Position numbers and translations under genes: made by a program. DNA of 49,559 nt, from NCBI RefSeq assembly GCF_001580025.1, contig NZ_LSZO01000144.1:1-49559 (forward strand). Direction: 5' to 3'. The notes beneath the pieces were generated by a model. It did no database searches. It was not told where the DNA came from and saw nothing but the letters and a program-made list of their open reading frames with translations. Below are positions 16,840-25,760 of the stretch, one piece after another. Origin of the DNA: Ventosimonas gracilis. GTDB taxonomy: Bacteria > Pseudomonadota > Gammaproteobacteria > Pseudomonadales > Pseudomonadaceae. Every line of letters starts with the position of its first letter. The first letter of the stretch is position 1.

Positions 16840-17653
16840 TGTGATGCTCCTTGTTGAAATGCACGGCAGGGTCAAAACGTTGAATGGCGGGCAGCAAGGC
16901 TTGCGCCAGACCAGAGCCGCGCGTGACCAGATAGACAACGGTGGTATCTTCCGGTGTACCGTTCGCGCCAAGTGTGGCGTGCTGGAAAGTCGCGGTGAGG
17001 AAATCACCCTGCAACAGGCGCGGGTCAAGGGTGATCCAATCAGCGCTGGTATTGGTCAGCCGAACCGCCGTCACCCACTGGTTGTCCAGTCGCCACGCGG
17101 CCAGTAGTGCTGCCTGCACAGGCAATGTCGGCAGCAAGGTATCCAAGTTCAAATCACGCCGCAGATTGACGCGCATAATGCCGGGGATAGGCTCTATCGT
17201 GCGCAGCGGTGCATACAGGTTTTGCGCGGCAAAGCGGGTCAGGACGACGGCGATTGGGGTTTGGCGTGGCGGTGATTGTGTGGCGTTGCCTGGCGCGGTT
17301 TCGCCTTCCACAATCCGCACCGGCTCCAATTCCGGCTCACCGTCTCTTGCCGCGCGAGCGCTGATGTCCAGCAAAATCAAAGCGCCGGTATCGGCATCCT
17401 GCAATTGCAGGCGTGTGGGTTCAATCGGTTCATTCGCCCGCAAATACACCACGCCACCCGCGCTTTGTACGCGCAAGCGTCCGGCGACACTGTTTGGCAC
17501 ACCGACGCGCACGTTGCGGTCAACAAACACAATGCGCTCCTGCCCTACAAGCAGTGGCACAGATAACGGTAGCCGTTGCCAGTGCAGGATTTCCACGGCT
17601 TGCGCTGCGGGTATCAGTATCAGTATCAACAAGCCAAACAGATAATGCTTCAT
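16829..17653 (-). CDS. ICE secretion protein, TIGR03749 / DUF3438 type
   Basis: Predicted 274 residues with a signal peptide (MKHYLFGLLILILIPAAQA) and a beta-rich periplasmic part (EILHWQRLPLSVPLLVGQER, RVGVPNSVAGRLRV). The family belongs to the PFGI-1-type secretion operon and is probably an envelope component like TraK/VirB9. It overlaps the upstream gene by 4 bp. It is complete, but the next gene (TIGR03752) is cut off after 33 codons. Confidence 0.82.
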   Translation of the reverse strand: MKHYLFGLLILILIPAAQAVEILHWQRLPLSVPLLVGQERIVFVDRNVRVGVPNSVAGRLRVQSAGGVVYLRANEPIEPTRLQLQDADTGALILLDISARAARDGEPELEPVRIVEGETAPGNATQSPPRQTPIAVVLTRFAAQNLYAPLRTIEPIPGIMRVNLRRDLNLDTLLPTLPVQAALLAAWRLDNQWVTAVRLTNTSADWITLDPRLLQGDFLTATFQHATLGANGTPEDTTVVYLVTRGSGLAQALLPAIQRFDPAVHFNKEHHNAQ

Positions 17654-18321
17654 GGGTTCGCTCCCAAACCGCTGCGTGTGGGCGTTTCTGCTGCTGGCAC
17701 CTCGATGCGCTGCGGCGTGCCGTCATAGCAGTCCAGCATCAAGCCAAAGGGATTACGCGCAGGGTCTACATCGGCGCGCACGACCTTGATGGGGTAGCGC
17801 ACCAGCACCCGCTTGACCTGTTCTGCGGCGTAATACTCATCGGCGCTCAAGTCCAATGTGACCAGCCAATCGCGCTCCGAGACCACGCGCACCCGCGCGG
17901 CGGGGTTATCGCCATAGCCGCGCCCGGGAATCTCGTAAATCCCGCGCACACGCTGGCGCAGTTCTCCGGCGTTACGGCGGTAGTCATAATCCGCCCGCAG
18001 GAAGGCTTGGCACGACGGGGTGAGGTACGGCGAGAGCGTGTGGAGGTTGCGCGAATAGTCCTCTTCGCCGTTCGTCGGCCAGCGGTTGAGGGTCTGGAAC
18101 ACGTAGAACGTGAACGCATAGACCGATTCGGGCGGCACCTCCCACCATTTTCTTGTGCTGCCAGAACGCAGGTCAGGCGGGATGTGGATGGTCAGATTGC
18201 GCGGAGCGCTCCACCAACCCGCGCCCATCACCAAGGCCATCAGCAACAGGGCGAGCGCAGCAACGCGCAGCGTTTTGATATGCGCGCGCAAATGTGCGAC
18301 TTCACTTTTGAACCGGCTCAT
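17650..18321 (-). CDS. ICE secretion protein, TIGR03746 / DUF2895 type
   Basis: Predicted 223 residues. A cytoplasmic start (MSRFKSEVAHLRAHIKTLR) leads into one membrane helix (VAALALLLMALVMGAGWW) and a periplasmic domain with IHIPPDLRSG, VYAFTFYVFQTLNRW and YEIPGRGYGD. This layout and the motifs match DUF2895, a VirB8/TraE-like component. The start at 18321 overlaps the preceding gene by 4 bp, which argues against longer frames. Confidence 0.82.
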   Translation of the reverse strand: MSRFKSEVAHLRAHIKTLRVAALALLLMALVMGAGWWSAPRNLTIHIPPDLRSGSTRKWWEVPPESVYAFTFYVFQTLNRWPTNGEEDYSRNLHTLSPYLTPSCQAFLRADYDYRRNAGELRQRVRGIYEIPGRGYGDNPAARVRVVSERDWLVTLDLSADEYYAAEQVKRVLVRYPIKVVRADVDPARNPFGLMLDCYDGTPQRIEVPAAETPTRSGLGANP

Positions 18322-18716
18322 GCTGCGCACCTTCTGACCGTCCACAAACCGGTGCGGGCAATCAAACCATCTGCGCCCACCCATCCGGCCAGCAGTGGGT
18401 AGCGTGTGCTGATCGCCCACTGCAATTGCCGATACAGCCAGGTATCAGGTCGCCCGCGCTTTTGCCGACGCAGCATGCCGCCGCCCACAAAAATGCCCGC
18501 AACGATGCCGAGCACAATCAACGTCGGTATCAATGCAATGGTGGACAGCAGCCAGGCCAGCGGCAGACCCACCAGCAACCCGATCGCACCCGACAGGCCG
18601 CAGCAAATCCACAGTTCGTCCGCCGTCAACCCGCGCACCACCACGGGCTGGCGATTGAGCCGATGCGGCAGAAAGGTCACGCTGCCATCCGCGCGGATAG
18701 GTTGATGTTCAGGCAT
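18318..18716 (-). CDS. ICE secretion protein, TIGR03750 / DUF3487 type
   Basis: Predicted 132 residues with LNRQPVVVRGLTADELW near the start and two adjacent membrane segments (ICCGLSGAIGLLVGLPLAWL, STIALIPTLIVLGIVAGIF), then a basic KRGRPDTWLYRQLQW stretch. The pattern fits DUF3487, resembling TraL/VirB3, which helps dock the assembly ATPase. It overlaps the downstream gene by 4 bp. Confidence 0.82.
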   Translation of the reverse strand: MPEHQPIRADGSVTFLPHRLNRQPVVVRGLTADELWICCGLSGAIGLLVGLPLAWLLSTIALIPTLIVLGIVAGIFVGGGMLRRQKRGRPDTWLYRQLQWAISTRYPLLAGWVGADGLIARTGLWTVRRCAA

Positions 18717-18717
18717 G

Positions 18718-19071
18718 TCAGAGAATGCCGGTGGCTTCGGTCAAGAGCCAAATGCCGATGACCAGCAGCACCGCGCCCACGGCGACCGTCAAACCAAACT
18801 CGCCCCAGGTCTTGCGCCCCGTGTGGATTTCCGCGTAGGTGCCGTAGGCGTGGTAGCACACACCGATAAACATCGCCGCCACCACCAGTAGCGCCACGAG
18901 CAAAATCATGTCGTAGCCGTAGTTGCGGATGGTCTGCATGATGCCTGAGCCGGTGCCGCGCGAGGGCGGGTCAATGGTCGGCAAGCCTTGGGCGAAGGAC
19001 AGCGCCGGTAGTGTGCTGATGCCCGCCGCCAGCGTGGTACGGAAAGTTAAGCGATGGGGTTTCATGGTCAA
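18718..19071 (-). CDS. ICE secretion protein, TIGR03745 / DUF2976 type
   Basis: Predicted 117 residues (or 115 from the ATG at 19065). After a signal-like start ending LPALSFAQG there is IDPPSRGTGSGIMQTIRNYG and two membrane helices (DMILLVALLVVAAMFIGVCY, LTVAVGAVLLVIGIWLL). DUF2976 proteins are small membrane proteins of the ICE operon and may be pilin-like (VirB2/TraA). It ends one base before the DUF3487 start. Confidence 0.82.
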   Translation of the reverse strand: MTMKPHRLTFRTTLAAGISTLPALSFAQGLPTIDPPSRGTGSGIMQTIRNYGYDMILLVALLVVAAMFIGVCYHAYGTYAEIHTGRKTWGEFGLTVAVGAVLLVIGIWLLTEATGIL

Positions 19072-19084
19072 AATTCCTTGGGTT

Positions 19085-19318
19085 TTACGAGAGAAGAAAA
19101 AACGTCAGCACGAGATACATCGCCACAAAGCGCATGCACACGGCGAGAAACTGGCGTTGGTTGATGCTGTTTTCCGTCCACCCTACCCATGCCGTTCGGA
19201 TGGCCCACACGCCCCACAACAGCAACACGGCGAACACAAAGCCGACCAGGACAGCCGCCATGCTGGCGGGCGTGATGGCGCTGTTGGCTTGAAAGGCGGA
19301 AAGTTGCGCTGGGGTCAT
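19085..19318 (-). CDS. ICE membrane protein, TIGR03758 / DUF3262 type
   Basis: Predicted 77 residues: a short start (MTPAQLSAFQANSAITP), one strong helix (AAVLVGFVFAVLLLWGVWAI), an AWVGWTENSINQRQFLA motif and a second helix. Length and motif fit DUF3262. The start is fixed by the ATGA overlap with the RAQPRD gene. Function unknown; probably part of the mating channel. Confidence 0.8.
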   Translation of the reverse strand: MTPAQLSAFQANSAITPASMAAVLVGFVFAVLLLWGVWAIRTAWVGWTENSINQRQFLAVCMRFVAMYLVLTFFLLS

Positions 19319-19680
19319 GGCGGCGGTACCCCGTTCGGCAGCACCTGTTCGCGGCGGTAATCGCCGGACAGTTCGCTCAAATCGCGCGGCTGGGCGCGTG
19401 ATGGTGTGAGCCAGGTTTGAATACCGATACGCACCTGCACCAAATCGGTCAGTAGGCGGGGATAGTCGAAGTGGTCGCGTTCGCCTGCAACGACAGGCGT
19501 GTTGGCTTGGCTGTGCCGAACCAACCGTTCCAGCGCGTCGAGCTGGCGCAGCGCAGCCGCCAGCTCGATGCGCTGGTGCGCCGCTTCGGCCAATGCTGCG
19601 GGTGACAGCAGCATCGCCAGCAGCACAGACAGGCCGCATTGCACGGCACCTCGCCCGATTGAAAATCCCATCACGCACAT
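19315..19680 (-). CDS. ICE protein, RAQPRD family (TIGR01690)
   Basis: Predicted 121 residues (118 from the ATG at 19671) with a signal peptide (CGLSVLLAMLLSPAALAEAA), a helical middle and the diagnostic SRAQPRDLSELSGDYR near the C terminus. The family is a periplasmic member of ICE secretion operons. It is the first conserved secretion gene visible in this run; the upstream genes normally found (TIGR03747, TraD) are absent and toxin-antitoxin genes on the other strand start 167 bp away. Confidence 0.85.
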   Translation of the reverse strand: MCVMGFSIGRGAVQCGLSVLLAMLLSPAALAEAAHQRIELAAALRQLDALERLVRHSQANTPVVAGERDHFDYPRLLTDLVQVRIGIQTWLTPSRAQPRDLSELSGDYRREQVLPNGVPPP

Positions 19681-19846
19681 CCTTCAATGAACAATGGCGT
19701 GATGGTGGCAACCCCGTCCGCTCCCCGCAGCAAACAATCGGAACTGCGGCAAAACGGATTGTTGAGGGCGAACGTTGCGTCTATTGTGCTTTTCGTTTGT
19801 TTCGTTTATTGTGAGGCGGTTTCGTCAACGCCCCAAAGGTGCCGCC

Positions 19847-20314
19847 ATGCCCGCTACCCTATCCGCCATCACAACACTGCCCGCCCGGCACGAGGTGCAC
19901 GCCGCCGCACAGGGACGGCGTGCGCTGGCGGCGTATCTGGTCCAGACCCAAGCGACCCAGCACATCCAGATTGTGGATGCCCGCAATCAGACGCATCAGA
20001 TTGAGCTGCCAACGACGGCGCTGCGCCTGTTGGCGGATGTGCTGACGGAAATGGCCGAGGGCAACGCCGTGCAGATCGTGCCTGTTCACGCCGAACTGAC
20101 CACGCAAGAAGCCGCCGACCTGCTCAATGTCTCGCGCCCGCATCTGGTCAAGTTACTGGAAGACGGCGAAATCCCCTTTCACCGCACCGGCAAGCACCGC
20201 CGCGTGCGGCTGACCGACCTGATGCAATACAAAGAAGCCCGCATGCGTGCGAGCGAGGCGACGATGGCCGAGTTGACCCGCTTGTCACAAGAATTAGGCT
20301 TGGGCTACGAATGA
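19847..20314 (+). CDS. Antitoxin with excisionase-type helix-turn-helix
   Basis: Predicted 155 residues. The C-terminal half has an excisionase/MerR-like DNA-binding motif (LTTQEAADLLNVSRPHLVKL, then GEIPFHRTGKHRRVRLTDL). The N-terminal half is of unknown fold. I chose the ATG at 19847 (AAAGGTG upstream). The stop overlaps the start of a PIN-domain gene (ATGA), the arrangement of a toxin-antitoxin pair. It would both regulate the pair and block the toxin. Confidence 0.78.
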   Translation: MPATLSAITTLPARHEVHAAAQGRRALAAYLVQTQATQHIQIVDARNQTHQIELPTTALRLLADVLTEMAEGNAVQIVPVHAELTTQEAADLLNVSRPHLVKLLEDGEIPFHRTGKHRRVRLTDLMQYKEARMRASEATMAELTRLSQELGLGYE

Positions 20315-20883
20315 AGGCAGCGACCGCCGTCCTCTACGATGCCTGCGTGCTGTATCCGGCGCTGTTGCGGGATTTTTTGATGTGGTTGGGGTTGTCGGGA
20401 TGCTTTCGAGCGCGGTGGAGCCGCACCATTCAGGATGAGTGGAAACGCAACGTGTTGCGCAACCGACCGGGGTTGAGCCGCGCCCAGCTTGACCGCGTTT
20501 CAGACCTGATGGACAAGGCCATCCCCGATTGCCTGGTCGAAGGTTATGAAGCCTTGATTGCGGACTTGCATTTGCCAGCCCCTGACGACCGCCATGTGCT
20601 GGCCGCTGCCATTCATGGTGAGGCCAGCACTATCGTGACGTTCAATCTGCGGGACTTTCCGCGCGAAGCATTGGCCCCGTTTGGGATTGGAGCCTTGCAT
20701 CCCGATGACTTTATTCTGCAATTGTTGGAGCGTGATGCAACTGCCGTCATTTGGGCGGCGCAACAACAGCGTGCGCAGCTTGCAAGCCCGCCCAGCGATA
20801 CCGACCAATATTTGGAGATATTGCGCAAACAGGGGCTGATAAAGACGGTGGAAGTATTGACGGTTTACCGGGATAGGCTTTGA
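20311..20883 (+). CDS. PIN-domain toxin (PIN_3 type)
   Basis: Predicted 190 residues. PIN features are AVLYDACVLYP at the start, DEWKRNVLRNRP, LPAPDDRHVLAAAI and STIVTFNLRDFP, which supply the acidic metal-binding residues. The C-terminal 60 residues extend beyond the PIN core. Coupled to the helix-turn-helix antitoxin by ATGA. Probably an RNase toxin; target unknown. With the next module it occupies the place where TraD would be expected. Confidence 0.8.
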   Translation: MKAATAVLYDACVLYPALLRDFLMWLGLSGCFRARWSRTIQDEWKRNVLRNRPGLSRAQLDRVSDLMDKAIPDCLVEGYEALIADLHLPAPDDRHVLAAAIHGEASTIVTFNLRDFPREALAPFGIGALHPDDFILQLLERDATAVIWAAQQQRAQLASPPSDTDQYLEILRKQGLIKTVEVLTVYRDRL

Positions 20884-20916
20884 GCTACAAACCGTCAGAA
20901 ACCGGCCTTGATTTGC

Positions 20917-20932
20917 TATCATGGATATGATA
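20917..20932. promoter_or_regulatory. Putative operator of the RES/Xre-type module
   Basis: TATCAT-ggat-ATGATA is a 6-bp inverted repeat in an AT-rich stretch, 38 bp before the antitoxin start. Autoregulation is inferred from position. Confidence 0.4.
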
Positions 20933-20969
20933 TTTTTATGATAACTTAAATATCCGTAAAGAGCATGAT

Positions 20970-21644
20970 ATGCCCGCCCTCGCAGAACATTCCGGCATTT
21001 CCACCCTGTCCGGCACGCCCAAAGACATTCAGGCGCAGCTTGCCCGCTCGCAGGCCGAACGGGTGCTGGTCATGACCTTTGAACACATCCAGCCGCCGAT
21101 GTTTGACACGCTGGCCGAGAATTTCACCCATGTCGCCGCATCCATGCTGGACGTGCTGCACGAGCGCCATGAGCGCCAATCGCTGGAACGCTTGGCGCAG
21201 GCACTGGTGCCACACGCGCCGCCATCGCCCCGCCTGCTCAAGGAAGCCGCTATGTTGGTACGCGCTCGCCGCGCGGTGCTGGAAAGCGGGGACTGGCTGA
21301 CCGCCGCCGACATCGCGCAACTGGCGGGGTTCAGCACGCGCAATCCCAGCGCCCAACCGAACAAATGGAAAAAGCAGGGGCTGATTTTTGCCATCCACCA
21401 CAACGGCGTTGACTACTTTCCCGGCTATGGGCTGGACAGTCACGCCAACTTTCGTCCGCTCAAGGCGCTGTCCGACATCATCAAGGTGTTTGCCGGACAC
21501 AAGGACGGTTGGGGCATGGCGTATTGGTTTTTGGGCGTCAACAGTTTTCTGGGCGGCAAACGTCCACAAGACCTGCTGGCCTCAAACCCCGAGCGGGTGA
21601 TGGCGGCGGCGCAAGACGAGATTCAGGAGATTGCGCATGGATAG
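20970..21644 (+). CDS. RES-type antitoxin (Xre/MbcA/ParS-like)
   Basis: Predicted 224 residues. A helix-turn-helix-like middle (WLTAADIAQLAGFSTRNPS) is followed by the toxin-binding domain of the Xre/MbcA/ParS kind (LGGKRPQDLLASNPERVMAA). Such proteins neutralise RES-domain toxins that degrade NAD+. The downstream RES gene overlaps by 8 bp but is truncated, so this antitoxin may now be an orphan. The frame itself is intact. Confidence 0.75.
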   Translation: MPALAEHSGISTLSGTPKDIQAQLARSQAERVLVMTFEHIQPPMFDTLAENFTHVAASMLDVLHERHERQSLERLAQALVPHAPPSPRLLKEAAMLVRARRAVLESGDWLTAADIAQLAGFSTRNPSAQPNKWKKQGLIFAIHHNGVDYFPGYGLDSHANFRPLKALSDIIKVFAGHKDGWGMAYWFLGVNSFLGGKRPQDLLASNPERVMAAAQDEIQEIAHG

Positions 21645-21984
21645 GCAAGGGGATGTCACGCCCGCGCCGCCTGCCAAATTGCACGTCACGCTGACCACTA
21701 TCGCCAAAGGGCAGGTGCTGCACCGCGTCCACCTTCAGCACTATCGGGCTAACCAATTCAACCCCGGCCAACGCGGCAACGCACGCTTCAGTCCGATTGG
21801 CAATGATGCAGGCCAGCCCGTTCCTACGCTGTACGCAAGCACCACGGTGGACTGCGCGTTGATGGAAACCGTCTTTCATCAACACAGCTCTCACTGTCCG
21901 GATGGCGGTTCAGCGCGGCAGACGGGCGAGCGGTTCCAGTGGTGCAGGCATGCGGGAATCGGGAGATGCGGACAAGATCGCTGA
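21637..21984 (+). pseudogene. Truncated RES-domain toxin
   Basis: The first 80 codons read like a RES domain (GQVLHRVHLQHYRANQFNPG, NARFSPI, PTLYASTTVDCALMETVFH). The expected rest of the domain then gives way to unrelated, compositionally odd residues up to a stop at 21984. RES toxins are usually about 150 residues or more, so the catalytic fold is probably incomplete. The break is about 210 bp before the type IIS methylase gene, which suggests that insertion of the R-M system cut the toxin. Confidence 0.7.
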
Positions 21985-22095
21985 TCTTAGCAGGACTCAT
22001 CCTCGCATTGGACAAAAGCATGACGGAACATGTATCGTATCGGCGTTAACATAAAGAATGCAAAACGCCGCCTATTACATTGAGCAACACTCTCC

Positions 22096-23985
22096 ATGAA
22101 AACCCAGAAAGCGGCCCACACACTACCGGCAAGACCCGTTCTCAAGTGGGCGGGCGGGAAAACGCAGCTTCTGGACGCACTTCGCACCCACCTCCCCAAA
22201 AAATTCAACCGCTACATTGAGCCGTTTGTCGGCGGCGGCGCGCTTTTTTTTGACCTCAATCCGCGCCCTGCGGTTATTGCAGACCTGAATCCTGAACTGA
22301 TCAATCTGTACCAATGTCTGCAACGCGATTACCTCGGGGTGGTGAAACATCTCCCCCACATGCCCAATGATGAAGATTTTTTTTACAACATCAGGGCATT
22401 GGAGTTTGCCGATCTGGAACCGATGCAGGCCGCCGCCCGAACCATCTACCTGAACCGGACTTGTTACAACGGTCTGTATCGGGTCAATAAAAAGGGACAG
22501 TTCAACGTGCCTTTCGGGCATTACAGAAACCCGGCGATTTTCCAGCCCGAATGCTTGCAGGCGGCGGCACAGGCATTGGCTGGCACGACCATTATCCTTG
22601 GTAACTATAAAGATGTGCTTGAGCAGCACGCGCGCTCGGGCGATTTTGTTTTTCTCGATCCACCATATCTTCCCGTCGGCGAGTACGCGGACTTCAAGCG
22701 CTATACCAAAGAACAGTTTTATGAGGAAGACCACCGGGAGCTGGCCGAAGAAGTGCGGCGGCTGCAGAAAATCGGGTGTCACGTCATCCTGACCAATTCC
22801 AATCATCCGCTCGTCCATGAACTGTATGCTGGGCTTGAGATGGAGGTCATCAGTACGCGCAGGAGTATTTCTTCCCGCGCCGCGACCCGCAAAGGCGAGG
22901 ATGTCATCATCACGGCGAGGCCCGCGCCACAGGTTTTCTTCCGGCTGGTCCCAGACCCCGTGCCGGAACAGGCAGGGCGTTATCCTTCAACCCGTTATAT
23001 GGGGTCCAAGGAAAAATTGCTGCCCTGGATTAAATCAGTCGCGCAGAATTTTGAATTTGACAGTGTAGCGGATTTATTCTCTGGTTCTGGCTCAGTCGGG
23101 TATATGTTCAAGAGCATGGGCAAGCAAGTATTCTCCAATGACTACATGACCATGAACGCGACCTTGGCCAAGGCCATGATCGAGAACAGCACCCAAACAC
23201 TGACTCCACGCGAGATTGACCAGCTTTTTTCGCCCAACACGGAAAGTGACCGATTTGTTCAGGATACATTTCAGGGAATTTATTACCCGGATAAAGAAAA
23301 CGCGGTTATTGATCTGGTCCGGGCCAATATCCGCAAATTCAGCAACCCACACAAACGCGCCATTGCCCTTTCAGCCCTTATCCGCGCCTGTCTCAAAAAG
23401 CGCGCACGCGGCATTTTCACCTATACCGGGATGCGCTACGACGATGGCCGAACGGATCTTGCCCTCTCGATGGAAACGCAAATCCGGCGGGCAGTGGCTG
23501 CCATCAATGCGGCTGTTTTTGATAATGGGATTCCATGCGCAGCCAGTTCTGGAGATGCCATGCAGGTGCAGGTCAAGGCCGATCTGGTTTATCTTGACCC
23601 ACCTTATTACAGCCCGCTGTCTGACAATGAATATGTCCGCCGCTATCACTTTGTTGAAGGATTGGCGCGCGACTGGAAGGGAGTGGAAATACAGTGGCAT
23701 ACCAAGACCCGCAAGTTCAAAAGCTATCCAACCCCGTTCAGTTCACGGGTTGGGGCAGCAGATGCCTTTGACCGCCTGTTCAGGAAATTGAAAGACAGCA
23801 TCATCATGCTGTCTTATTCCTCCAATTCGCTGCCCACAAAAGATGAAATAATTCACCTCCTGACAAAATACAAGCGTCATGTTGAGGTCGTCGATATAGA
23901 CCACCGCTACTCATTTGCCAATCAGGGCAGCGCGTCATCAGAAATCCGCAATCAGGTCAAAGAATATCTTTTCGTAGGTTTCTGA
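22096..23985 (+). CDS. Fused two-domain D12-class adenine methyltransferase (M.FokI-like)
   Basis: Predicted 629 residues holding two Dam-like N6-adenine methylase domains in tandem. Domain 1 has VLKWAGGKTQLLDAL, YIEPFVGGGALFFDL and VFLDPPYLP; domain 2 has TRYMGSKEKLLPWI, DLFSGSGSVGYMF and VYLDPPYYSP. M.FokI (about 647 residues) has this layout, one domain per strand of an asymmetric site. Type IIS nucleases such as the one encoded next need two-strand protection. The stop overlaps the nuclease start by one base. TTGGAC and TGTATC, 17 nt apart at 22008-22036, may be its promoter. Confidence 0.88.
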   Translation: MKTQKAAHTLPARPVLKWAGGKTQLLDALRTHLPKKFNRYIEPFVGGGALFFDLNPRPAVIADLNPELINLYQCLQRDYLGVVKHLPHMPNDEDFFYNIRALEFADLEPMQAAARTIYLNRTCYNGLYRVNKKGQFNVPFGHYRNPAIFQPECLQAAAQALAGTTIILGNYKDVLEQHARSGDFVFLDPPYLPVGEYADFKRYTKEQFYEEDHRELAEEVRRLQKIGCHVILTNSNHPLVHELYAGLEMEVISTRRSISSRAATRKGEDVIITARPAPQVFFRLVPDPVPEQAGRYPSTRYMGSKEKLLPWIKSVAQNFEFDSVADLFSGSGSVGYMFKSMGKQVFSNDYMTMNATLAKAMIENSTQTLTPREIDQLFSPNTESDRFVQDTFQGIYYPDKENAVIDLVRANIRKFSNPHKRAIALSALIRACLKKRARGIFTYTGMRYDDGRTDLALSMETQIRRAVAAINAAVFDNGIPCAASSGDAMQVQVKADLVYLDPPYYSPLSDNEYVRRYHFVEGLARDWKGVEIQWHTKTRKFKSYPTPFSSRVGAADAFDRLFRKLKDSIIMLSYSSNSLPTKDEIIHLLTKYKRHVEVVDIDHRYSFANQGSASSEIRNQVKEYLFVGF

Positions 23986-25760
23986 TGCTCTGGCATATCG
24001 GCAATACCACCGTACGCACCCCCTATCGTCTGCAAGAGGCGTTGCGGGTATTATTGACCTCTCCGCTCAATGGCAATCTGCTTGGGCGCGAACAGGAGCA
24101 TGCGTTTGCCCGCCTGCTACATGAGTCCGGGATTGTTGAAGCAGGCAGGGTTGAACGCGGAGAAGATGCTTCCGATTTGGGAAGGAAGTGGCGTTCTGCG
24201 CTGTCACAGCTTGGTTTTATTACGCCCCAACTTACAAGACTTCAAAAGGCCACCCACTTTTCTGCAAAAGATGATCTCGTGTGGAAGTATGCTGGAGACA
24301 TTGCAACTCTGAGCGGAAAGCGATATGAAATCACACCCAGCGGATATCGTCTCGCCAAAGCAGATGTGATCGCCGCTCAACAAGAGTGTTTTTTACGCTC
24401 CATTGCAGCGTACCAGATACCATCACAGATTGAAACAGGGTATAAATGCAGGCCTTTTTCACCGCTTCGCTTTGTTTTGGATGTGATTTGCGAGATTGAA
24501 TCCAGCGGAGCAGATCCAGTGCTGGGCTTTGATGAATTTGCGCTCTTTGTGCAAACAAAGTCACCCGATGACGGTGCCAATAATGTTGTCGCCAAGATTT
24601 TATCCTACAGGATGGCAAGACAATCAAACCGGGGGCAGGTTCGCCTGTTTGATCGTGCACAATATGAAACGGTGGCCACAGAAGTCAAAAGACAAACAAC
24701 CACATTGAAAGATTATGCTGATCTATCCTTCCGGTACCTGAGGGCTACCGGTCTTTTCCAAAGTAACGGCCGCGGCATCTGTCTGTCGTCACGAAAAATA
24801 CAACTCACACAACTCATCAGGCGAGATGGTTATACATTCCACGATGCCAAGGAATATTTCCAAACACTTTGGGTCGGCGCAAGTCTACCGACGGATGATG
24901 CCAATACCTCGCTGCAAGTTGCCACCTCTCTTGCCGAACAATTAACATCACGCGGGGTCACATCCGTTGCCCCACCTGCGGGGACGCCTGTTGCGGAGAT
25001 TGAAGCTGTCCGGCACGCTTTTGAAGAACGGCTTTCGCAACTGGACGAAGAAGAATTTGCCGCCGCACAGGCAGGCAAGGTCCAGGAAATCGCCGACTGG
25101 ATGGATGCCATTGCAAGCGGGAAGTCAGGCATGCTTGCAGACGGAACGCAGATCAAAAGTCTCGGCAACGAACGCCCCGCCTATCTGGAATGGATTGTCT
25201 GGCGCACATTTCTGGCGATGGATTCCCTGGTCATCCCAGCATGGCAATGCCGCAACTTCAAGATCGATCAGGATTTTCTGCCTGTTCACTGCGCTCCCGG
25301 CGGAAGACCGGATATGGTGTTTGAGTTTGAGGACATGATTGTTGTCGTGGAAGTCACTCTAACCTCTTCGTCAAGACAGGAGGCGACTGAAGGCGAGCCG
25401 GTCAGGAGGCATGTTGCCAGATATGCCCAGGAACAGGGAGGTAAAAAATGGGTCTGTGGTCTGTTTATCGCGTTGCAGATAGACAGCAATACGGCACACA
25501 CTTTCAGTTCCGGCACATGGTATGCGCCAAATGATTCCAAAATCCCGTTACGTATTGTCCCGATGACTTTGGCTGATTTCAGAACATTTTTACTTGCCGG
25601 TCAGAAAATTTTGCCCGAGATGCCTCAAAAGTTACGCACCTTACTGACAGAGTGCAGGGCTGAATCAAACCGCGAAGCACCACAATGGAAAAGCGAGATC
25701 AGCAGGATTGTGCATTCTATGGCACAAGCACTTCGGGCAACAACATCGGGAAAAGGTTGA
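23985..25760 (+). CDS. AlwI-family type IIS restriction endonuclease
   Basis: Predicted 591 residues. The C-terminal nuclease region has GGRPDMVFEFEDMIVVVEVT and then SSRQEATEGEPVRRHV, which I know from the AlwI family of type IIS enzymes. The acidic pair is present but the usual Lys of PD-(D/E)xK is replaced by Thr (EVT), as I recall is normal for the family. The N-terminal 350 residues would recognise DNA. AlwI binds GGATC; the site of this enzyme is not known. It is coupled to the double methylase. Its 3' end overlaps the convergent ICE gene at 25717-26046 by 44 bp. Confidence 0.82.
   Translation: MLWHIGNTTVRTPYRLQEALRVLLTSPLNGNLLGREQEHAFARLLHESGIVEAGRVERGEDASDLGRKWRSALSQLGFITPQLTRLQKATHFSAKDDLVWKYAGDIATLSGKRYEITPSGYRLAKADVIAAQQECFLRSIAAYQIPSQIETGYKCRPFSPLRFVLDVICEIESSGADPVLGFDEFALFVQTKSPDDGANNVVAKILSYRMARQSNRGQVRLFDRAQYETVATEVKRQTTTLKDYADLSFRYLRATGLFQSNGRGICLSSRKIQLTQLIRRDGYTFHDAKEYFQTLWVGASLPTDDANTSLQVATSLAEQLTSRGVTSVAPPAGTPVAEIEAVRHAFEERLSQLDEEEFAAAQAGKVQEIADWMDAIASGKSGMLADGTQIKSLGNERPAYLEWIVWRTFLAMDSLVIPAWQCRNFKIDQDFLPVHCAPGGRPDMVFEFEDMIVVVEVTLTSSSRQEATEGEPVRRHVARYAQEQGGKKWVCGLFIALQIDSNTAHTFSSGTWYAPNDSKIPLRIVPMTLADFRTFLLAGQKILPEMPQKLRTLLTECRAESNREAPQWKSEISRIVHSMAQALRATTSGKG

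Noticed and set aside
16738-17028. A 96-residue gene across the end of the DUF3438 gene
   Set aside because: Most of it overlaps DUF3438 in another frame; only the last 33 codons from the overlapping ATG look like a real gene start.
17413-18402. 329-residue plus-strand frame across the DUF3438/DUF2895 genes
   Set aside because: It crosses the junction of two overlapping, well-supported minus-strand genes and contains no domain.
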